Source: JAEUMY01 sp033764435
GTDB taxonomy: Bacteria > Pseudomonadota > Gammaproteobacteria > Burkholderiales > Usitatibacteraceae
Direction: 5' to 3'
NCBI GenBank assembly: GCA_033764435.1
Contig: JANRIX010000033.1
Coordinates: 347,858 to 411,857 of the forward strand
Length of the DNA: 64,000 nucleotides
Below, in pieces: positions 40,609 to 48,449 of this stretch. Each line of letters starts with the position of its first letter. Positions within the stretch are counted from its first letter, which is position 1. The notes beneath the pieces were generated by a model. That model made no database searches and was not told the DNA's origin. It was given only the letters and a program-made list of their open reading frames with translations. A program made the translations under genes and the position numbers.

Positions 40609-40648
40609 GGCCGGCCTGCGAATATGCGCTAATAGTCGCAAGCCGGCC
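40609..40648. repeat. 17-bp hairpin containing a variant of the 12-bp palindrome
   Basis: The arms at 40609-40625 and 40632-40648 pair at 15 of 17 positions around the loop GCGCTA. The left arm includes GCGAATATGCGC (40618-40629), one base from the window's iterated palindrome. It lies downstream of the HAF-protein gene and may stabilise or end its mRNA, though no T run follows. Confidence 0.6.
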
Positions 40649-40701
40649 GTTGGATGCTTTGCGGCTCCGCCGCTCAGCAGCCCAGCCTTGGCAGCGAGGC
40701 C

Positions 40702-41901
40702 TCAGCAGCCCAGTGACAGGCGGATGGCCTCGGCCGCCGCGATGATCTGGTTGGCCTGGGCGACCGTGAGCTTCTTGCCCGATTGGGCTTCGGCGTGATT
40801 GATCAGCGCCTGCAGGTTGCCGCAGGCAGCCTTGAGGTCGCCGGCCGCGACCGCGTCGGCTGCGGCCTGCACCTTGACCAGGAAGCTGTTGGCGATGCCC
40901 TTGGGCAGCGCAAAGCCGGCGATCAGCTCGTACAGGTCGGCCAGCAGAGTGGCGGCAGGCGGTGCCGCGACGAAGCCCTGCGAGATGCCTGCGGCGTCGT
41001 ACACGCTGCCGGAGATGAAGCCCGCATCGTTGATGCCCTCGGCGATGGTCTGCGTCGCACCGGGGGCCACGATGTAGTCGGCCGGCGCCACGGTGATGGT
41101 CTCGTAAGGCAGGAGCCCCGGCACGTTGACCTTGAACGACGCCACGAGGCCGGTCGGGTCGTTGAACCAGCCCACGATGTCACCGGCGCTGTTGATGCCG
41201 CGCGCGCGGCTGGGCAGGCCGTTGATGCGGAAGAACGTGAGCGTGCCCGACGCCTGGCGCACCCAGGCGTATGCCCCGCCGGGCGAGCCTGCGTAGACCG
41301 TGCCGGGCAGCATGATCGAACTGCCGACCACCACGCCCGCATCGTTCACGCCCTGCGCGATGGTGAAGTTGGCACCCACCGGTGCGATCGTGGTGTACGT
41401 GCCGGTGGCGGGTGTGTAGATGAATCCTTCCGACGCCGCCGGCCCGGCGGGCGTTTCCGCATAGCCGGTGACAAGCCCGGTGTTGTTGATCGCGCGACCG
41501 AACGTCTTGCTGCCGCCGGGATAGAAGAACGTGTCGTACACGCCGCCGGTCAGCACGACGCCCTTCACACCACTGCCGTCGGTGTAACTGCCCGCGAGCT
41601 GGCCGGCATTGTTGATCCCGATGAGCGTGGCGGTGAGCCCGCCGCCCGGCGAGGCCACGGGTGTGAACGTGCCGGTCGCGAAGTCGTAGACCAGCGAGTC
41701 CGGCGGGGCCGTGCCGCCATAGGCGTTGCCCGGCACGCGGAGCGCGCTGTTGATGCCCCAGCCCTGCATGCCCGTGGCGCCGGGCAGCAAGAACGTGGTG
41801 AAGGTGTACTGGGCACTCGCCAGCGCGGAGAACAGCAGGCCGGCCAGCAGTGCGGTGAACTGCGCCGCACCGCGGCGAATTCTTGTGCAAGAGAACAACA
41901 T
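40702..41901 (-). CDS. Secreted HAF-repeat protein with FIMAH-like C-terminus
   Basis: The 399-residue protein has a signal peptide (to about residue 31), then five or more beta-propeller-like HAF repeats with I/V-N-x-A/T-G-x-hydrophobic-x-G motifs (INNAGQLAG, INNTGLVTG, VNDAGVVVG, INSAGDIVG, INDAGFISG). The last 80 residues (LYELIAGFALPKGIANSFLVKVQAAADA ... AQSGKKLTVAQANQIIAAAEAI) resemble the FIMAH domain found at the ends of secreted proteins. Function unknown; probably surface or extracellular. Confidence 0.72.
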   Translation of the reverse strand: MLFSCTRIRRGAAQFTALLAGLLFSALASAQYTFTTFLLPGATGMQGWGINSALRVPGNAYGGTAPPDSLVYDFATGTFTPVASPGGGLTATLIGINNAGQLAGSYTDGSGVKGVVLTGGVYDTFFYPGGSKTFGRAINNTGLVTGYAETPAGPAASEGFIYTPATGTYTTIAPVGANFTIAQGVNDAGVVVGSSIMLPGTVYAGSPGGAYAWVRQASGTLTFFRINGLPSRARGINSAGDIVGWFNDPTGLVASFKVNVPGLLPYETITVAPADYIVAPGATQTIAEGINDAGFISGSVYDAAGISQGFVAAPPAATLLADLYELIAGFALPKGIANSFLVKVQAAADAVAAGDLKAACGNLQALINHAEAQSGKKLTVAQANQIIAAAEAIRLSLGC

Positions 41902-42178
41902 GAGTGACTCCTCTCTATCCCTGTTGAAGTGAATGACAGTGCGCCGCGGTCATGGCCGCGAGCTTGCACGGGCCTTGATGTCCCGCCGCGCGCGCTGCGT
42001 TGTCGGCAGGGCGCGCGGCTTCCGTGCGGCAGCTTACGGGGAGGGAGATGGCGCAGATTCGCCAAATCGGCCGAATGGCCGGCTTTGGCGCAAGAATCAG
42101 GAGAAGGCGTGCAGGACGTCCGGGGAACTCCCTAGACGTGGTCGCGGGATTGCGGGCTAAGGGCGGCGCCCGCTGGCG
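41902..42178. other. Gap with no recognised gene
   Basis: This 277-bp gap lies upstream of the HAF-protein gene. Short frames here do not look coding. It should hold the HAF-protein promoter; I see no clear -35/-10 pair, repeat or hairpin. Confidence 0.5.
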
Positions 42179-42682
42179 CTAGACCGGCTTCGCGTTGCGC
42201 GCCGATGCCAGCAGGCGCGGCCAGGTCTCGACCGTTTTCACCGCCTTCTCCAGCCCGGCTTTCACTGCAGCCTGGAAGTGCATGTCCGCCTTGTCGGCGA
42301 GCGCCGGATCGCCGCCGTCACGCGCCTGGCGCACCAGCTCGATGGCGAGGTGATACTGCGCGTCCGAGTCGCCGTCCGCTGCCAGCTTTTCCAGATGCGC
42401 GACATAGGCGAGATGCTCTTCATTCGAGATCGACTCGTAATCGCGGATGCCGGCCTTCCTGATGCTGAACGCATCCAGCAGCGAAAAAATGCCCGAGCCC
42501 ACCGTGCGCTCCGCCTCGTCCGCGCCCTGCTTGCGCAGTTCCGCCAGCGGCAGCCGCGCGCCATCGAACGAGTTGGCCCGCGCCCGCGCCGTGGCGGCCA
42601 CGTCGAGCGTATAGAACGCGATCTCGTCCTTCTCTTCGTCGTAATGGATGAGGACGTCGCGCTTCAGGGGTTGTTCGGACAT
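42179..42682 (-). CDS. Hypothetical protein
   Basis: The 167-residue acidic protein is not recognised. It begins MSEQPLKRDVLIHYDEEKDEIAFYTLD and ends with a helical Ala/Lys region resembling TPR or Sel1-type helices (GDSDAQYHLAIELVRQARDGGDPALADKADMHFQAAVKAG). It is cytoplasmic. A palindrome copy lies between it and the VOC gene upstream. Confidence 0.6.
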   Translation of the reverse strand: MSEQPLKRDVLIHYDEEKDEIAFYTLDVAATARARANSFDGARLPLAELRKQGADEAERTVGSGIFSLLDAFSIRKAGIRDYESISNEEHLAYVAHLEKLAADGDSDAQYHLAIELVRQARDGGDPALADKADMHFQAAVKAGLEKAVKTVETWPRLLASARNAKPV

Positions 42683-42725
42683 GGCGGGCTTGCTCGGGAG
42701 ATCGGGTTTGCGTGCGGGATGCGGT

Positions 42726-42737
42726 GCGAATATTCGC
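42726..42737. repeat. 12-bp palindrome GCGAATATTCGC
   Basis: Exact copy between the VOC gene and the hypothetical gene at 42179. Confidence 0.9.
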
Positions 42738-42747
42738 ACGCCGGGCA

Positions 42748-43128
42748 TCAACCCGGGATTCGCCATGGCGGATGCTTGCGGTTCGCACCCGCATGGAAGA
42801 GGCAGAGCTCGTTGCCGGCCGGGTCCTTCAATCTGGCTTCACGCCACAGCCAGCGTTCATCCTGCGGCAGCTGGGTGAAGACGATGCCCACCGCCTGCAG
42901 CGCGGCCACTTTTGCGTCGAGCTCCGCACATTCGAAATAGACCACGACACCAGTGCTCGCCGGCAGCGCGTCCACCGCGTGCAGCGAAAACGTCGCGTCG
43001 CCGTCCGGGCATTCGAACCGCGCGTAGCGCGGCGGCGAGTCGACGATCTGGGTGAAGCCCAGTCGGCGGTAGAACTCGACGCAGGTGGCATAGTCCAAGA
43101 CGGGCAGGGTGATTTGGTTGAGGTTCAT
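42748..43128 (-). CDS. VOC (glyoxalase-like) protein
   Basis: The 126-residue protein shows MNLNQITLPVLDYATCVEFYRRLGF and RLKDPAGNELCLFHAG, typical of the vicinal-oxygen-chelate fold with likely metal ligands. Substrate unknown. It is 65 bp upstream of the hypothetical gene in the same direction and divergent from the aspartyl-protease-like gene. Confidence 0.82.
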   Translation of the reverse strand: MNLNQITLPVLDYATCVEFYRRLGFTQIVDSPPRYARFECPDGDATFSLHAVDALPASTGVVVYFECAELDAKVAALQAVGIVFTQLPQDERWLWREARLKDPAGNELCLFHAGANRKHPPWRIPG

Positions 43129-43231
43129 GAGTGGGGGCCTCCGGTATGGTGAATGGTCGCATGCCGGCTCCGGTCGCCACCTTGCTACCATTCACGCCTT
43201 TCCGCCATTGTGATCCTCCGGGAGAGCCATC

Positions 43232-44329
43232 ATGCGCCGACCCCTTCTCATCAAAATCATTGCCGCCCTGGTCGGCATCCTCATCGCTGCTGTCCTGTGG
43301 TTCTGGAACTGGGCCCATGACGCCGTCCGGCCCGCGCCCAACGAGCTCCAGCACATCAGCGGCCCTGTGATCCTGCCGTTCGAGTGGGCACCGGCGGTGC
43401 ATGGCAGTGTGATCAATCCGCAGGGCACGATGTTCATTCCCGTCACCATCGGCGGCTGCAAGCGTTTTCGCATGCTCTTTGACCTGGGCGCTGCGAGCTC
43501 TGTGCTCTATCGACCAAAGATGGACAATCTGGGCGAGCGCTGTGCCGTGCCGCCCATGATCGAGCGCGGCGGCGAGCGCTATGCGTTGAACATGGACATC
43601 GTCTTCGGTGAGGCCATCATCTACGCGCCCGAAATCTGGCAACGCATGACCGGCGGTACGCCCATCGACTGGGTCAATCCCGACAAGCCCGAACTGATTG
43701 GCGCGATGGGGGCGGACTTCATCGAGAACAAAGTTGTTGTGATCGACTATCCGGCAAAGAAGCTCTACATAGGTGATGCCGTGCCCAGCGAATATTGTTT
43801 TGCTTCCGCTTCGGGCGGAAGCAAAATTCCTTCGGAACCGCCTGCGGCGTCCCGCGACAGTCCACAGGACTGTCGCGGAGCGCAACCGGCACAGTGGGGC
43901 ACGCTCAGCTTTCAGAACCGGCGGGTGCTCCTCGACGCACGGATCGACGGCCACGAAGCCCGGCTGTGGCTGGATACTGGTGTGGGCGCCGGCGGCTTCG
44001 ACCTGATCGCCGAGGGCAGTCTGTGGAGCCTCTTGGCCGCGCCGGGCGCTGCGCCTGAAACCATCACGGCCAACCTGACCGGGCAGCCGGCGACCTTTCA
44101 GCGGGTGAAGAGTGAAAAGCAGATCGAGCTGGCGGGCGTGTCACTGCCGGTGAAGAGCGTGGCGCGTGCCGAAGGCCCCGGTATCGGACCCAGTCTGGAA
44201 GAGCGCATCGCTTACCGCGGCGGGTTGCTCGGCAAGCGCGGTGCAAAAGTGAGCAGTGCGCTGTTTGCCGACAAGGTGCTGGTGCTGGACATGAAGCAGG
44301 GCAAGGTCGGCTTCGCGCAGAAGAAGTAG
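43232..44329 (+). CDS. Membrane-anchored aspartyl-protease-like protein with inserted element
   Basis: The 365-residue protein has an N-terminal membrane anchor (IKIIAALVGILIAAVLWFW) and two half-domains, each with a protease-like turn: FDLGAASSVLY near residue 88 and LDTGVGAGGFDLI near 249. The second matches the D-T/S-G motif of retropepsin-type proteases; the first has Asp-Leu-Gly. Residues about 186-218 are encoded by a structured repeat element (43788-43878) and are rich in Ser, Pro and Gly. Without it the protein would join smoothly at QWGTLSF. Activity is not certain. Confidence 0.6.
   Translation: MRRPLLIKIIAALVGILIAAVLWFWNWAHDAVRPAPNELQHISGPVILPFEWAPAVHGSVINPQGTMFIPVTIGGCKRFRMLFDLGAASSVLYRPKMDNLGERCAVPPMIERGGERYALNMDIVFGEAIIYAPEIWQRMTGGTPIDWVNPDKPELIGAMGADFIENKVVVIDYPAKKLYIGDAVPSEYCFASASGGSKIPSEPPAASRDSPQDCRGAQPAQWGTLSFQNRRVLLDARIDGHEARLWLDTGVGAGGFDLIAEGSLWSLLAAPGAAPETITANLTGQPATFQRVKSEKQIELAGVSLPVKSVARAEGPGIGPSLEERIAYRGGLLGKRGAKVSSALFADKVLVLDMKQGKVGFAQKK
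43788..43878 (+). repeat. Structured repeat element, copy A (inside a gene)
   Basis: The element begins GCGAATATTGTT and contains a 12-bp hairpin (43798-43826, loop TTCGG), the shared 15-mer CCGCCTGCGGCGTCC at 43838-43852 and a second 12-bp hairpin with loop ACA (43852-43878). Copy B at 48339 has the same plan. It is in frame in the aspartyl-protease-like gene. Confidence 0.8.
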
Positions 44330-44340
44330 TTCAGCGGACT

Positions 44341-44352
44341 GCGAATATTCGC
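44341..44352. repeat. 12-bp palindrome GCGAATATTCGC
   Basis: Exact copy 11 bp after the aspartyl-protease-like gene and 5 bp from the truncated antitoxin. Confidence 0.9.
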
Positions 44353-44357
44353 AATAT

Positions 44358-44546
44358 TCAACGCGCCGACTTCTTGATTGAAGCCGAAGTCCGCAGCGGA
44401 ATGCTGGCCAATGTGTTCGGCGCATCGATTACGGTGATGCGGCCAATCTTTCCGGCTTCAAGTTCCCTCAAAGAATCAACCAACTCGGCGCTAAGGTCGC
44501 GGCGCGCGTCACGTGCGAGCAAAGCTCTCTCGGAAGATTTGGACAT
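44358..44546 (-). pseudogene. Truncated antitoxin (N-terminal part only)
   Basis: The 62-codon frame (LLARDARRDLSAELVDSLRELEAGKIGRITVID) matches the first half of the intact antitoxin at 49718-50047 (LLARDAKRNLAEELAESLKDLKAGKVGRVTVLN), but the helix-turn-helix half is missing. It ends 5 bp from an exact 12-bp palindrome at 44341-44352. It is probably a remnant. Confidence 0.65.
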
Positions 44547-44549
44547 GGC

Positions 44550-44816
44550 CTACTCAAACAGTTCGGCCTGCGTTCCCGCCCGTGTGAAGGTGATCGTATC
44601 GTCGACCAGCTTGTAGATCAGCAGAACGTCGCCACCCACGTGGCACTCTCGGAAACCTTCCCATCCACCGGCGAGGGGGTGGTCGCTGCATTCCGCGCCG
44701 AGTGGCGCATCGTTGGCGATGATCAGCAGCAAAACCTCTTTCAGCCGGGTCAGATCGTAGCGACCTAAGTGGCTCAGTCTCTATCAGTCCTAGCGGAACT
44801 GCCTTGTGAAGTCACT
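44550..44816 (-). pseudogene. Broken YafQ/RelE-type toxin
   Basis: The C-terminal two thirds of a YafQ-like mRNA interferase is clear (DLTRLKEVLLLIIAND, LGAECSDHPLAGGWEGFRECHVGGDVLLIYK, TFTRAGTQAELFE). The N-terminus is separated by stop codons in a short scrambled stretch. A matching N-terminal fragment SDFTRQFR is read just upstream, in frame with the antitoxin. The toxin is almost certainly inactive. Confidence 0.7.
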
Positions 44817-45119
44817 GCTTCTTGGCGGCCTTGCGCGCTTTTGGCTTGTTGTTTTTTCGAGGTCATTGAAGAGTGTCTTGGCGGTCTTGAAGCGGGCCTT
44901 CGGCATCTTGTTGGCTTGTTCCATCGCGGCAAGCGTGGTGGCATTGGGTTGTTTGATGGCGAACGGCAAACCCTGCTGGGCAACCACCTGGCGAAGGAAC
45001 AGGCGCACCGCGTCGCTGATGTTGAGGCCGCAATCCGCGAGGATGGCGCTGGCTTGACTCTTCAGCTCCGGCTCGATGCGGGAGCGGATGTCAGTGGTCT
45101 TGAGGGTGGAGGTGGCCAT
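44790..45119 (-). CDS. RelB/DinJ-type antitoxin, frameshifted C-terminus
   Basis: The 109-residue protein has a ribbon-helix-helix N-terminus (TDIRSRIEPELKSQASAILADCGLNISDAVRLFLRQVVAQQGLPF), as in DinJ/RelB antitoxins that repress their promoter and bind the toxin. Adding one A in the run near 44870 would give a natural-looking basic end (KNNKPKARKAAKKQ). As read, it runs into the toxin start region instead. The toxin-neutralising tail is therefore probably damaged. Confidence 0.7.
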   Translation of the reverse strand: MATSTLKTTDIRSRIEPELKSQASAILADCGLNISDAVRLFLRQVVAQQGLPFAIKQPNATTLAAMEQANKMPKARFKTAKTLFNDLEKTTSQKRARPPRSSDFTRQFR

Positions 45120-45388
45120 GGCGGGGTACGCTTGGCTATTTCGATGGCGCAGGCTCAGTGTAGGTACATTGAGGCTGCGAGGCAAATTGCAGTGCAGGGT
45201 TGATGCAAATGGTCCGGATCAGGTGCGCGGAATATCGAGCACGGCCCCTTTTGTCTTTGTCCCCCTTTTGTCCCCGTTTGTCCTCGACGATATTACTTGC
45301 GTTTATTCTGCGTTCAAGTCAGATTGAAGTCCGGAACGTCGCCCGCCATTGCGCGAGCAGATTGTCATATTTCAGACCCGATGAGCCC

Positions 45389-47386
45389 ATGAAAGCCGCC
45401 ACCCACCGCGACCAGTTGATCGGCATGCTGACTGAAGCTGCCGAGATCGAGCATTGCCTGATGTGCACCTATCTTTACGGTGCCTTCTCGCTCAAACAGT
45501 TCCAGCACGAGGACCTGACCGACAACGAGCTGGCTGCCGTGCGCCGTTGGCGGGGCGAGATCATCCGCATCAGCACCGACGAGATGCTGCATCTGGCGCT
45601 GGTGAACAATCTGCTCATCGCCCTTGGCGCGCGGCCGCACTATCGCCGCTTCAATTTTCCGATCTCGCCGGGCCTCTTTCCCGCCGACATCGCGGTCAGT
45701 CTTGCACCGCTCGACGAGGCGACGCTGGATCACTTTGTCTACCTTGAGCGCCCCCGCGAGGCGAGCGAACGGGACGGCGCGGCGTTCACCAAACACGCCT
45801 ACACGCGGCAGAGTCTGGACAATCGGCTCATGGTGTTCGCCGATGATTACGCCACCGTCGGCGAGCTCTACGAAGCGATTGAACACAGCCTGGAGCACCT
45901 GTGCGCGGAGTTTGGTGAAACGGCCATCTTTGTCGGCGACGCAACGCTTCAGACCACGGCGGGGCTCTTGAACCTCCCGGGCCTGTGCAGCATCAGCACG
46001 CTGGCCGACGCCAGGCGCGCCGTGCATCTCATCATCGAGCAAGGTGAAGGCTCCCGTGAAGTGAAGGCCGGCTCGCACTACGCCCGCTTCAGCGCCATCC
46101 GGGACGAGTGGCAAGCGCTGAAGTCCGAGCGACCGGAGTTTGTGCCGTACCGGCCGGCGGCGCGCAATCCGGTGATGCGCTCGCCCCTGAATGAGGAGCG
46201 GATACAGGTGCTCGCCGAACCGGCATCGACACTGCTGGACGCCGGCAATGCCGCCTACGGACTGATGCTTAGGTTGTTGTCCCTGCTTTCCGACGGGCCT
46301 GCGTTCTATGAGGCGCTGCCTCGCGGGCGCACATCGGTGGTCGAGCAGGCGGTCTTGCTGATGCGCGTCGTCACGGATGTGGGCAGTGCACTGACGCTCT
46401 TGCCGGCAAACGCCGCGCGGCCCGGCGTAAACGCGGGGCTGACCTTTACCGTCTCGCGGCAGGCGCTTTCCTATCCGTCGCCGGGCGCATGCGCTGCCTT
46501 GCTGCAGGAGAAGCTGACCGCGCTCGCCGCGCGGATGCAATCACTGACAGATTCCACCCCCGCATTGGCCAGCAGTGCTTCGGCCCTTGGCAGGTTTGCG
46601 CAGGACTGGCAGAAGCTTGCGAATGCATCTTCGCCGAATGCGCCAGTGACGCTGGCCGCAGCCGCCGCTCCCTCGGCATCAGCCGCGGCCGCACCGACCC
46701 AGCCGCCCGCCGCCGTGCCCGCACCGCCCGCTCAGGAGGTGGCCGTGGGCAAGGACGTAACCATCGTGTTCGACGGCGCCCGCTGCATCCACGCTCGCCA
46801 CTGCGTGCTGGGCGAGCCGGGCGTGTTCCTCGCCAACACGCCCGGAACATGGATCCATCCGGACAAGGCGACACCGGAACGCATTGCCATCGTCGCGCAC
46901 AACTGCCCATCCGGTGCGGTGATGTACCGGCGACATGATGGCGGGCCGGATGAAGCGCCGCCCAATGTCAACGTGATTCGCGTCCGCGAGAACGGACCGC
47001 TGGCATTTCATGTTGATCTGGCCCTGGCCGGCGCTACCGAAGAAAGCTGCAAGACTCGCGCGACGCTGTGTCGGTGTGGTCAGTCCAAATCCAAGCCGTA
47101 CTGCGACGGCTCGCATGTTGCCGCCGGATTCGTGGCGTCAGGCGAGCCGCCGACCATCGTGTCCGATCCGCTGCCGGACCGGCGCGGAAAGTTGTCCGTG
47201 ACGCCGCTGAAGGACGGTCCGCTCGAAGTCCAGGGCAATGTAGAGCTGCTCGCGGGGACTGGGCGCACCATCAACCGCGTCGGCGCCGCGAGCAGCCTAA
47301 GACTGTGCCGTTGTGGCGGGTCCGCCAACAAGCCGTACTGTGACGGTACGCACCGCGTCAATGGCTTCGCGGCAGACGGGCAGTAG
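45389..47386 (+). CDS. Ferritin-like / 4Fe-4S / double CDGSH fusion protein
   Basis: The 665-residue protein has four parts. Residues 1 to about 230 are ferritin-like (EAAEIEHCLMCTYLYGAFSL, TDEMLHLALVNNLLIALG), as in the VioB-type/iminophenyl-pyruvate-synthase family. A helical middle and a Pro/Ala linker (about 425-450) follow. Residues about 453-515 match the divergent 4Fe-4S Fer4_19 domain (VTIVFDGARCIHARHCVLG ... AHNCPSGA). Two CDGSH 2Fe-2S motifs close the protein (CRCGQSKSKPYCDGSH and CRCGGSANKPYCDGTH). It is likely an iron-sulfur redox protein acting on an amino-acid-derived or nitrogen compound; the substrate is unknown. Confidence 0.82.
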   Translation: MKAATHRDQLIGMLTEAAEIEHCLMCTYLYGAFSLKQFQHEDLTDNELAAVRRWRGEIIRISTDEMLHLALVNNLLIALGARPHYRRFNFPISPGLFPADIAVSLAPLDEATLDHFVYLERPREASERDGAAFTKHAYTRQSLDNRLMVFADDYATVGELYEAIEHSLEHLCAEFGETAIFVGDATLQTTAGLLNLPGLCSISTLADARRAVHLIIEQGEGSREVKAGSHYARFSAIRDEWQALKSERPEFVPYRPAARNPVMRSPLNEERIQVLAEPASTLLDAGNAAYGLMLRLLSLLSDGPAFYEALPRGRTSVVEQAVLLMRVVTDVGSALTLLPANAARPGVNAGLTFTVSRQALSYPSPGACAALLQEKLTALAARMQSLTDSTPALASSASALGRFAQDWQKLANASSPNAPVTLAAAAAPSASAAAAPTQPPAAVPAPPAQEVAVGKDVTIVFDGARCIHARHCVLGEPGVFLANTPGTWIHPDKATPERIAIVAHNCPSGAVMYRRHDGGPDEAPPNVNVIRVRENGPLAFHVDLALAGATEESCKTRATLCRCGQSKSKPYCDGSHVAAGFVASGEPPTIVSDPLPDRRGKLSVTPLKDGPLEVQGNVELLAGTGRTINRVGAASSLRLCRCGGSANKPYCDGTHRVNGFAADGQ

Positions 47387-47388
47387 TC

Positions 47389-48315
47389 ATGGGTTTCTTG
47401 ATTGACCTTGTTCAGCAATATGGACTGATAGCCGTATTCCTGAATGTGCTGATCGAGCAAGCGGGCGCGCCTGTGCCCGCATACCCCGTGATGCTCATCG
47501 CAGGGGCCTTTCTGGACAGCGGACACTACCAGCCGCATCACCTGATCCTGGCCATCGTCGCCGCATCGCTGATCGCCGATCTGTGCTGGTACGAAGCCGG
47601 GCGACGCTATGGCGACCGTGTCCTGAAAACCATTTGCCGCATTTCCATTTCCCCGGACAGTTGCGTGCGACAGACCGAGTCCATTTACGCACGTTGGGGT
47701 GCGTCGTCGCTGCTGGTGGCCAAGTTCATTCCCGGCTTTGCCTCGGTCGCCACTGCATTGGCCGGCGTGGTGGGCACCTCGCGAACGCAGTTCATCATCT
47801 TTGATGCGCTGGGCGCTGCGTTGTGGGGTGGCTCGGCCATCGGGCTCGGGTATTTGTTCCGCGATGCGGTCAATGACGTGCTGGCGGTGCTTGAGCGGCT
47901 GGGGCAGATCGGCGTGGTCTTTGCGCTGATTGCCTTCGGGCTTTTCCTTGCCATGAAATGGTGGCAGCGGTCTCGCCTCTTCAAGCAACTCAGGATGGCG
48001 CGCATCTCGCCAGAAGAGCTGGCCGGGTTGATTCAATCAGGCCGCACGCCGGTGGTGCTGGACGTTCGATCCGAGGAAAGCCGCCGCCGGACCGGTTACA
48101 TCCCGTTGTCGAAGCCGGTCAATCAGGAGACCCTGGACGCTGACCTGAACGGTGTGGATCGTGACGCCGAGATCGTCGTGTACTGCACGTGCCCGAACGA
48201 GGTCTCTGCGGCGCGCGTGGCCAAGCTGCTCATGCAGCGTGGATTTGTCCGCGTGCGACCGCTGTCCGGCGGGCTGGACGCCTGGGTGGCGGAGGGATTC
48301 TCCGTTTCTTCGTGA
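47389..48315 (+). CDS. DedA-family membrane protein fused to rhodanese domain
   Basis: The 308-residue protein has a DedA/VTT membrane domain (residues 1 to about 200; NVLIEQAGAPVPAYP, GRRYGDRVL, FIPGFASVATALAG) and a C-terminal rhodanese domain (VVLDVRSEESRRRTGYIP, catalytic cysteine in VYCTCPNEVSA). DedA proteins flip lipids or carry cations, while rhodanese domains carry sulfane sulfur. It starts 2 bp after the iron-sulfur fusion gene, suggesting a joint role in sulfur or cluster chemistry (inference). Confidence 0.88.
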   Translation: MGFLIDLVQQYGLIAVFLNVLIEQAGAPVPAYPVMLIAGAFLDSGHYQPHHLILAIVAASLIADLCWYEAGRRYGDRVLKTICRISISPDSCVRQTESIYARWGASSLLVAKFIPGFASVATALAGVVGTSRTQFIIFDALGAALWGGSAIGLGYLFRDAVNDVLAVLERLGQIGVVFALIAFGLFLAMKWWQRSRLFKQLRMARISPEELAGLIQSGRTPVVLDVRSEESRRRTGYIPLSKPVNQETLDADLNGVDRDAEIVVYCTCPNEVSAARVAKLLMQRGFVRVRPLSGGLDAWVAEGFSVSS

Positions 48316-48338
48316 GACGAAGCCGTCACGCCGCGGTT

Positions 48339-48424
48339 GCGAATATTGTTGTTGCCTCGCTAAGGCGATTCAACAATCCCTGCGGGGCCGCCTGCGGCGT
48401 CCGGTCAAAGTCCCCCGGACTTTG
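48339..48424 (+). repeat. Structured repeat element, copy B (intergenic)
   Basis: The element begins with the same GCGAATATTGTT as copy A. Its first hairpin is ATTGTTG/CAACAAT (48345-48377) with inner GCCT/AGGC. The shared 15-mer is at 48388-48402 and the second hairpin is CAAAGTCC-CCC-GGACTTTG (48406-48424). Arms differ from copy A in sequence but pair. It lies between the DedA-rhodanese gene and the convergent YCF48-like gene. Confidence 0.8.
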
Positions 48425-48449
48425 CCTCGTCGCGTCGAGCTACAGACAC

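Noticed and set aside
41902..42178. Small genes in the gap after the HAF-protein start
   Set aside because: Frames of 60-75 codons overlap each other, lack ribosome binding sites and look non-coding.
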